In this document: one piece after another, positions 1-5,912 of the stretch
Position numbering within the stretch: the stretch's first letter is position 1
Layout of the letters: each line of letters starts with the position of its first letter
Source of the DNA: Candidatus Gracilibacteria bacterium CG2_30_37_12
GTDB taxonomy: Bacteria; Patescibacteriota; Gracilibacteria; BD1-5; UBA2023
DNA: 5,912 nucleotides
Assembly: GCA_001873165.1 (NCBI GenBank)
Contig: MNYO01000023.1
Coordinates: 1-5,912 of the forward strand
Reading direction: 5' to 3'
Translations under genes and position numbers: made by a program
Notes under the pieces: model-generated
What the model was told of the DNA's origin: nothing
The model's input: only the letters and a program-made list of their open reading frames with translations
Database searches by the model: none

Positions 1-141
1 TGCATGTTTCCACTTTGAGAGCATAGTAGAATCTATCTGATACTTGGAAGCTACTTCATTGAGTGTTCCTTGATTAGAAAGAATATCAAGTACTGCTTTT
101 GTCTTAAAGGTAGCAGCATACCTTTTACGATTCTTGGACAT
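1..141 (-). CDS. IS3-family transposase OrfA, N-terminal part (cut by window edge)
   Basis: The minus strand from an ATG at 141-139 is open to the window edge, giving 47 residues that start MSKNRKRYAATFKTKAVLDI. This matches the N-terminus of the HTH_Tnp_1 family (OrfA of IS3/IS150-type elements). It has the basic start, the R-Y-x-x-x-F-K-x-K-A-V pattern, a helix with L-N-E-V-A-S-K-Y, and a recognition helix ending L-S-K-W-K. In the family, OrfA binds the element's terminal repeats, and OrfB, made as an OrfAB fusion by frameshifting, carries the DDE catalytic domain. The rest of OrfA and any OrfB lie outside the window, so I cannot tell whether the element is intact. No in-frame TGA occurs in this short stretch. 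I see no clear Shine-Dalgarno sequence. The start is chosen because the first residues match typical OrfA N-termini. Confidence 0.82.
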   Translation of the reverse strand, partial: MSKNRKRYAATFKTKAVLDILSNQGTLNEVASKYQIDSTMLSKWKHA

Positions 142-229
142 AGAATATTTGGTTAAAAAGAACAGAAATAATGGTATCATATTTCTTGTCTTAATCCACC
201 TCTATTTTTTGTCCGAGAATGTTAGACCA
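1..229 (-). mobile_element. Probable end of an IS3-family insertion sequence (partial)
   Basis: The OrfA start at 141 is preceded, on the minus strand, by a non-coding stretch of about 90 bases. Read on the minus strand from 229, this begins TGGTCTAACATTCTCGGACA. A 5'-TG start followed by a GGACA-containing segment 15-20 bases in resembles the ends of IS150-type IS3 elements, and the distance to orfA is typical. The boundary at 229 is an inference. The opposite end and the target duplication are outside the window. An alternative boundary near 243, where the minus strand reads TGCAGTTC, cannot be excluded. Confidence 0.45.
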
Positions 230-558
230 TTATATGAACTGCATATTTTAATACAGAAAATTGAGGACATGTTGTTCATAAAGGTTTATCTATTTGAAGT
301 TGTTTCATAAGAAGAAGCTTTTACCCGAAAATAATAATATTCCGTTCCATTAGAACATATATATCAAAAAATCAATTTTACATTGAAGTAATTATAACAA
401 AAAGACTTGTCTTTAAAAGAAATTTCTAGAAAGAAATTACCAAAAAAATACATATTTTCATCACAAAAATCTCACGACAAAGATTATTTTCAAAAATCTT
501 GCTTTTTTGCCTACTATTCATACACTTGCGTCATTAAATATTTATAAAATTAATAGTA
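230..558. other. AT-rich intergenic region
   Basis: About 330 bases lie between the presumed IS end and the GGDEF-EAL gene. I find no convincing gene, tRNA or known riboswitch here. Visible structure is limited to a 10-base palindrome TTTCTAGAAA at 423-432, inside a 7-base inverted repeat AATTTCT/AGAAATT (421-427 and 432-438). There is also a 6-base AT-rich stem at 480-485/495-500 followed by a short T run. These are weak and expected to occur by chance in DNA this AT-rich. The last 60 bases hold promoter-like hexamers. Confidence 0.6.
499..526 (+). promoter_or_regulatory. Weak sigma-70-like promoter candidate for the GGDEF-EAL gene
   Basis: TTGCTT (499-504) and TACACT (521-526) are separated by 16 bases and would place transcription start around 533, about 25 bases before the ATG at 559. 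An alternative -10-like box, TATAAAAT at 543-550, has no good -35 partner and would give an almost leaderless mRNA. No Shine-Dalgarno sequence is visible before 559 in either case. AT-rich DNA yields such boxes easily, so this is only a candidate. Confidence 0.25.
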
Positions 559-3500
559 ATGGGAATGAAACAACTTCCAGAAAATGTACCATTAATTGAT
601 ACTCCTAGTGAAGGTAAGTACTCTTGATGAATTAAACTCTCTACTAAGCAATCTATGAACAAGATTATTAGGGTAAATGGAGAGATAGATTTTAGTACAC
701 TTATTCATTGTCTCGGACAATCAGCCGATGTGTCCATAAATCTTTTCTTTAGTGAAAAAAAGCATATCGAAAAAATTCTTTTTCCATTTTTTGATTTTCT
801 CAAAAACACATTTTTCTTTGAAAACAAAGATATCCCTCCTTATATTGTAGAAATCCTCAAAAATCACCCATCTATTCAAGTAGGTCTCATATCGTATATT
901 AAAGAACGAAATGCAAAAATTATATCTGGGCAACATATCGAACAATACGATATAATTGCTTTTCATCTTTTCCTTCTCTGAAGAAAAGAAAGATTTGACC
1001 TCATACAAGATATACAACACTCTGATTCTCTTAGAACAAAGACGTTCCTTAAAGATTCTATTGGTGATATTTGTCTATCGCCAGATATCACCAATGCAAA
1101 TATTTCTACAATACAAATGAGTAAGTTATATTGTTGTCTAGAAATCGGTGAAACTTTCAATAAACTTGGACTCATACACTCTGCCAATATGGAAGAACAA
1201 CAAATTTCTCTCAAGATTGGTACCATGATTAGAACATATATTCATGATCTTACGAGTCAATTGCATTCAGATATTGTTATGAACAATATCATAGGAAAGA
1301 AACTTTGTAATCTCTCTGGAAGAGTCCGACGTAACTTTGCTCATGGAGCTCCTATCGATGGAAAAACAAGAACAGAAATTAAAAAGCAAACTGAAGCCAT
1401 TAAAAGAGAACAACAGGCTTGATTTGATGAAGAAAAAGCATCCAAATTCTGAGAAAATCCAAGAATGGAGGAAATTTCTAAGATTATTCTTATGGGGAAT
1501 ATGACTGCAACCGATCTTCGTGGATTGCAACAAATAGAAAAAGTAGAATGAACTTTATCTCCTGAGGAAGAAAAAGAGAAATTACAACTCATTAAAAATA
1601 TCATTCTCATTTATAATTTTGGAGTCGGGAAAGAGCTCTTAACAACTACAGAGGTTATTAATGATTTCGTTAATAGAGGAATAGATAATGAATTTCAAAT
1701 AGAAGCACTCCATGATATTATTCTCCATTGAATGGATATAACAAATGAATCTCTCAGGAAATTAATGGACTTTTTTCTTACACATAAGATACAGATACAG
1801 AATCTGTTTTATGAGGAATCTATTATCAAAATAATAACTCAGCTCATTAAGAAAACTACTGTTTCAGGTGAATATACTTCGTTTCTTCCTTTTATAGAGC
1901 AAATATATACATCTCTCGCCGTAAAAAATATTTCTCATTCGGTACTGAGTTATGCAAAAATATATCTTTCTCTGGCACTCTCTTATATCAAGAGTGATGA
2001 TGCTGAATCTATTCAGAAAGCAGAGAGATGTTTTCTTCATTACAAAAACCTTATCGATGGGAATACTGATCATATCGAGGAAGAAGACATATTCTACAAT
2101 ATTCTTTGAAAAGTAAATGAAATACAGAAGTATGGAAAGGAGGCCTGGAAAGATGGTTCTATAGAAAGAAAAAAAGGCTGAATTGCTACTTTTCAGAAAA
2201 TGCAAAAGCAACATCAATCAGATACTATTACTGCAATAAGTAAGCGTATTACAGATATTATAGCAGATATAACGACAACTCATAATAATGATCGTTCACA
2301 AGAAAATATCAATACTTTTCTCGAAAAAGAAATTGCAGAGAAACTTTTTTATAATCTCTGTACCATCACCATTACGGGAAATTATCAAAGTTGTAAAACA
2401 GATTCTATAGATGAGGGATGTCAATCCCTCATCCAATCAGGCCTAAGAGATATAAAACACTGTGAATTGATTCCTAAAAAACATTGATTTGAGATATTAT
2501 ATATTGATATTGGGGGAATGTTTATAATATTCACCTATCCTTCTAGTTCTCAAGAGATTATTACAGCTCTTTTTGAACAACATAAAGAATATATCCAGAA
2601 AAATATCGGAAATCTTATTCGGATAAATCATGAACATTTTCTCACGCTCCATGATGGAGACACAGGCGTATTTAATGAATGAAAATTAAAATTCGATGTA
2701 CTAGATGGGAAGTCAAACATCATCGTACTTATGTCAATAAGTGGCTATGATAATATGGTTACAACACTCCAGGGGACAAATGAATGGGGAGCTATGATGA
2801 AAGCAATAGCTATATATTTACAACAGGAATCTCAAGCAACTATCTATAAATATAATGAAATGACCTTCTGTCTTGTATATGAACCAAACGATAATCATCA
2901 GATATCAGAACTCGAACTTACAGAACTTATCGAAAAACTCATTAATCATTTTCACGATATCTACGATGGGAAGAATAAATTCCATGCAGGAATAACTCTA
3001 TGACAAACAGAAAATCATCTTACGTATGCGTATATAGCCCTGAATAAGGCGAGAAATAGCGAGAAATGATCAGAAAAATGATCAGAAATTTATATTTTTC
3101 AAACAGGAGATGAAAAAGAATATGAAAAAATAATCTCTAACAGAAGACTCTTGAATATTGCTCTAAAGTGAAAAGACCCAAATATATGTCTCGTTCCTTA
3201 CTATCATATTATTGTTAATTTAGAAGATCCCAATAAAACAAAGTACGAAGCACTCGTCAGAATCGAACATATGCAAGAAGATGGTAGTATACAGATAATC
3301 ACTCCAGATAAGTTTATGCCAATAGCCGAGTATGATAAAACAGTATCCCAAATTACTGTACGTATGATAAACCAAGTAATAGTCGATGTGCGTCAAGATA
3401 AAGATATGGATGTTTCTATTAATTTCTGACAACAAGATTGGCATGATGATAAGACTATCAATATACTAGAAGCACTATGTACAGCAAATAACATTGATAC

Positions 3501-4038
3501 TCGAAAGATTTGCATAGAAGTATTAGAAACATCTCAGTTTTCTAGAGAAGCAGGCCAAGAGAGAATTCAGCAAGTAAAAAAGCATTGATTCAAAATATCT
3601 CTTGATGATTATGGAACAGAACGTGGAAATCTAGAAAAACTTGTATTACTCAAGCCAGATTACATAAAACTAGACAGGTGTCTCGTTGAACAACTAAATA
3701 TCTCCAATGTAGTAAAAGAATTGGAATCCAAATTATTACAACCAGATATCTGAGAAAGAGAATCAAAAAATATACAAACTCAAATAGACGATCTTTATAG
3801 TAAGAAAAAATATGCTTCTGCTATAATTAGAAGTACAGTACTACTCGCAACAGATATTAATGCCGTCGTTATAGCAGAGCATGTAGAAAACAAAGAGGTA
3901 TTCCATGATCTTCAGGAATTATGAGTCAAGAATTTCCAAGGATACTATTTTGCCAAACCTCTCCCATTCAGTCAACTTAAGAAATCACTAGAAAATATAA
4001 GAGCTTTAATGGTGGATATATGATCATATGATATATAA
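559..4038 (+). CDS. Large degenerate-GGDEF/EAL protein, putative cyclic-di-GMP phosphodiesterase (UGA read as Gly)
   Basis: Read with UGA as glycine, one frame is open for 1159 residues and stops at TAA 4036-4038. It contains 20 in-frame TGAs. EAL domain proteins hydrolyse cyclic-di-GMP to pGpG with metal ions. The EAL domain (about residues 875-1150) shows EALVR (897-901), N955, E987 and E990 in IEVLETS, D1016-D1017 in LDDYGT, K1037 in IKLDR, E1107 in AEHVE, and Q1127 in QGYYFAKP. These are the known catalytic set, so activity is plausible. An extra segment of about 30 residues lies around 1050-1085. The GGDEF domain (about 697-850) starts DTGVFNEGKLKF and keeps the fold pattern, but the signature is YNEM (765-768) and the metal-site Asp is replaced (SISGYDNM), so it should be inactive. 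Residues 585-690 may be GAF-like, 455-500 is TPR-like, and the rest of 1-640 is helical and unrecognised. I see no signal peptide or membrane helix. Start: first ATG after the in-frame TAA at 535; ATG 565 is an alternative. No Shine-Dalgarno sequence is visible. Confidence 0.9.
3061..3084 (+). repeat. 12-base tandem duplication inside the GGDEF-EAL gene
   Basis: Two adjacent 12-base units, GAGAAATGATCA and GAAAAATGATCA, differ at one base and each contain one in-frame TGA. They encode E-K-G-S twice (residues 835-842) when TGA is glycine. They fall in the loop near the end of the degenerate GGDEF domain, where family members usually have one short glycine-containing turn. A small in-frame duplication explains this simply. 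Confidence 0.7.
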
Positions 4039-4176
4039 AAGATATTTACTTTCCTAGGAGTTCAATCTTATGTATACTAAAACTCTTAAATAATCTAGAT
4101 TCTATCATTATGAAAAATATGTGACAATTTATAAGGAATTATGAAGCGATGTAAGTATATAAAATGGTTACAATAT
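4039..4176. other. Convergent intergenic region
   Basis: About 140 AT-rich bases lie between the TAA of the GGDEF-EAL gene and the terminator hairpin. I see no gene here. An AGGAG at 4056-4060 stands nine bases before an ATG at 4070, but that frame encodes only seven residues. A second reading frame from about 4110 gives 14 residues with UGA as glycine. Neither is supported as a gene. Confidence 0.55.
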
Positions 4177-4205
4177 AAAAACCGCCAATCAAATTGGCGG
4201 TTTTT
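4177..4205. terminator. Bidirectional rho-independent terminator
   Basis: A perfect 9-base stem, ACCGCCAAT (4181-4189) with ATTGGCGGT (4193-4201), closes a three-base loop (CAA). It is flanked by AAAA at 4177-4180 and TTTT at 4202-4205. The stem is far more GC-rich than its surroundings. The A and T runs give a U-tract on either strand, so the hairpin can end transcription of both the plus-strand GGDEF-EAL gene (stop at 4038) and the minus-strand groEL (stop at 4227). Confidence 0.92.
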
Positions 4206-4226
4206 GAAAATTGAAAAATTCTCAAA

Positions 4227-5864
4227 TTAATACATTCCCATACCTCCCATTCCAGCTTCGCTCATATCTGGAGTATTGGATTCTTTTTTCGGAGATGGAG
4301 CGATAAGTGCTTCGGTTGTGAGGAACATTCCAGCGATAGAGATAGCATTTTCAAGTGCTGCTCGAGCCACTTTTTTTGGATCGATAATTCCAGATTTTAT
4401 CATATCGACAAACGTGTCGGTTGCGGCATCGTATCCGTAATTCACGTCGCTGTTCTTGCGAATCGCATCGACGATAATAGCTCCTTCTTTTCCGGCATTT
4501 TCAGCGATTTGTTTCACGGGATACGAAAGTGCTCGAGCGACGATTTGTGCCCCAACTTCCTGATCTTTATTGGCAAGATTCATATTTTCGAGAACGAGCG
4601 AAGCCTTAAGGAGAGCAACTCCCCCACCAGCAACGATACCTTCATCCACCGCTGCTTTAGTAGCGTTGAGTGCATCTTCAATTCGGAGTTTTTTCTCTTT
4701 CATCTCAACCTCGCTTGCAGCTCCAACCTTGATAACAGCGATTCCTCCTGCGAGTTTTGCCAATCGTTCCGCGAGTTTTTCTCGATCGTATTCAGATTTT
4801 GTATTCTCAATCTGTCCTCGAATTTCATTCACACGTGCTACGATACGAGATTTATCGCCTGTTCCACCGATAATAGTTGTAGTATCTTTCTTAGCAATCA
4901 CGGTTTTTGCATGGCCAAGATGTTCCATAGTAGTATGTTCGAGTTTGAACCCAAGCTCATCAGTAATGACCGTTGCACCTGTTAAGATTGCGATATCCTT
5001 GAGAATCTCTTTTTTGCGATCTCCAAATCCTGGTGCCTTGATAGCAAGAACCGTAAATGCCCCTTTGAGTTTATTCAAAATAATCCCCGCGAGTGCATCT
5101 CATTCCACATCTTCGGCAATAATAACGAGGTCTCGTTTTCCACTTCCTGCGAGCTCTTCGAACACAGGAATCATATCTTTCAAAGAAGAGATTTTCTTGT
5201 CTGTTACGAGAATATAGGTATCAGTCATACGAGATTCCATTTTCTCAGCATCACTCACCATATATGGAGAAACATATCCTGTGTCAAACTTCATTCCTTC
5301 GGTAAGCTCCACTTCGAGTCCGAAAGTCTGACCTTCTTCAACGGTAATAACTCCATCGTTTCCGACTTTGGACATAGCCATAGAAATGATTTCTCCAACT
5401 TCACTATCTTGTGCAGAAATAGTGGCAATTTGAGTAATTTCTTCACCAGTTGAAATCTTCTTGGAATTTTTTGTGAGTTCTGCTTCTATAAGGTCACCTG
5501 CCATTTTCATACCATTTTTGAGCTCTATAGCATTGATTCCAGAACGGATTTCACGAAGTCCTTCTTTCACCATCGCATAGGTCAAAAGAGTTGCAGTCGT
5601 TGTTCCGTCTCCAGCAGCATCATTCGTCCGACTGGCAGCTTCCTTGATAAGTTCCGCACCCATGTTTTCAATAGGATCTTCTAGCTCGATTTCTTTGGTA
5701 ATCGTCACCCCGTCATTGGTAATCTGAGGTGCTCCATAGGAACGTGCGAATATAACATTACGACCCTTTGGACCGATCGTGGCAGTCACGGTTTTTGCGA
5801 CTTTCTCCATCCCAGAGAACATCTGGAGACGAGCTTCATCTCCGAAGAGTATAGTTTTTGACAT
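4227..5864 (-). CDS. groEL: Chaperonin GroEL (60 kDa), one UGA read as Gly
   Basis: GroEL is the cytoplasmic ATP-driven folding chamber, a double ring of 14 subunits that works with the GroES lid. The frame gives 545 residues, the usual family length. The N-terminal equatorial part has [16 protein letters not shown] and the ATP-site motif DGTTTAT. The apical domain has [14 protein letters not shown], with the substrate-binding tyrosines. The C-terminal equatorial part has [15 protein letters not shown], the AGGG loop and a G/M-rich tail GMGGMGMY. The only interruption is a TGA at 5102-5100 in the context IAEDVE-(UGA)-DALAG. Other GroELs have glycine there (IAEDVEGEAL), so it is a recoded glycine and not a break. 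The start is ATG 5864-5862 (MSKTILFG). groES is not in the window. No CIRCE heat-shock operator or clear Shine-Dalgarno sequence is seen in the 48 visible upstream bases. The gene ends at TAA just before the shared terminator. Confidence 0.97.
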
Positions 5865-5912
5865 AAGAAAATGTATTAAGGATTAGGAATTATTTGACTT
5901 TGTTTGAAATTT

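Noticed and set aside
421..438. Inverted repeat AATTTCT/AGAAATT as an operator
   Set aside because: It is short and AT-only apart from the central CTAG, and it lies over 100 bases from the gene start. Such repeats are expected by chance here.
480..508. Possible rho-independent terminator before the GGDEF-EAL gene
   Set aside because: The stem is six bases of almost pure A/T, and no gene upstream on the plus strand would need it.
721..2217. Several minus-strand open frames of 87-117 codons across the first half of the GGDEF-EAL gene
   Set aside because: They are antisense shadows of an AT-rich gene. Their products are Phe/Ser/Ile-rich with no motif, and none has an upstream ribosome binding site.
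559..4038. A decayed pseudogene with many stop codons
   Set aside because: All interruptions are TGA only, with no frameshift and no TAA or TAG over 1159 codons. The EAL catalytic residues are intact, and groEL shows the same TGA-for-Gly behaviour.
4070..4093. Seven-codon frame with AGGAG nine bases upstream
   Set aside because: The spacing suits a ribosome binding site, but the peptide is too short to support as a gene and it lies in an untranslated convergent region.
4570..5217. Plus-strand open frame of 215 codons (and 158 codons at 4509-4985) within groEL
   Set aside because: It is antisense to a clearly conserved groEL, its product is low-complexity and Ser/Ala/Ile rich, and it shows no recognisable domain.
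5865..5912. CIRCE/HrcA operator or promoter upstream of groEL
   Set aside because: No TTAGCACTC-N9-GAGTGCTAA pattern is present, and no -35/-10 pair with good spacing is seen in the 48 visible bases. The real promoter may lie beyond the edge.

Overview
The window reads as DNA from a Patescibacteria/CPR bacterium that translates UGA as glycine (translation table 25). Candidatus Absconditabacteria (SR1) or Gracilibacteria (BD1-5) fit best. Two independent observations support this. A groEL on the minus strand is full length only if one in-frame TGA is read through, and that TGA sits where GroEL normally has glycine. A plus-strand gene of 1160 codons contains 20 in-frame TGA codons, several at expected glycine positions, and ends at a single TAA. 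Under the standard code both genes look like strings of fragments. Under code 25 each is one intact gene. The DNA is AT-rich, most strongly in the intergenic parts.

Layout from left to right. Positions 1-141 (minus) hold the N-terminus of an IS3-family OrfA transposase subunit that runs off the window. A possible IS end lies near 229. Positions 230-558 are AT-rich and non-coding, with a weak promoter candidate before the next gene. Positions 559-4038 (plus) encode a 1159-residue protein: a long, mostly helical N-terminal half I cannot assign, a degenerate GGDEF domain, and a C-terminal EAL domain with its catalytic residues in place. Positions 4039-4226 are a convergent intergenic region with a strong bidirectional terminator hairpin at 4177-4205. 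Positions 4227-5864 (minus) encode the 545-residue chaperonin GroEL. Positions 5865-5912 are the start of the groEL upstream region, with no CIRCE operator in the visible part.

The genes do not form one operon. groEL and the GGDEF-EAL gene converge on a shared terminator, and the transposase points away from both. The most notable item is the large UGA-rich GGDEF-EAL protein. It is predicted to be a soluble cyclic-di-GMP phosphodiesterase, or sensor, whose GGDEF half is catalytically dead and whose EAL domain carries an extra segment of about 30 residues. Use of UGA for glycine differs sharply between the two main genes: about 20 of 64 glycines in the EAL protein and 1 of 52 in GroEL.
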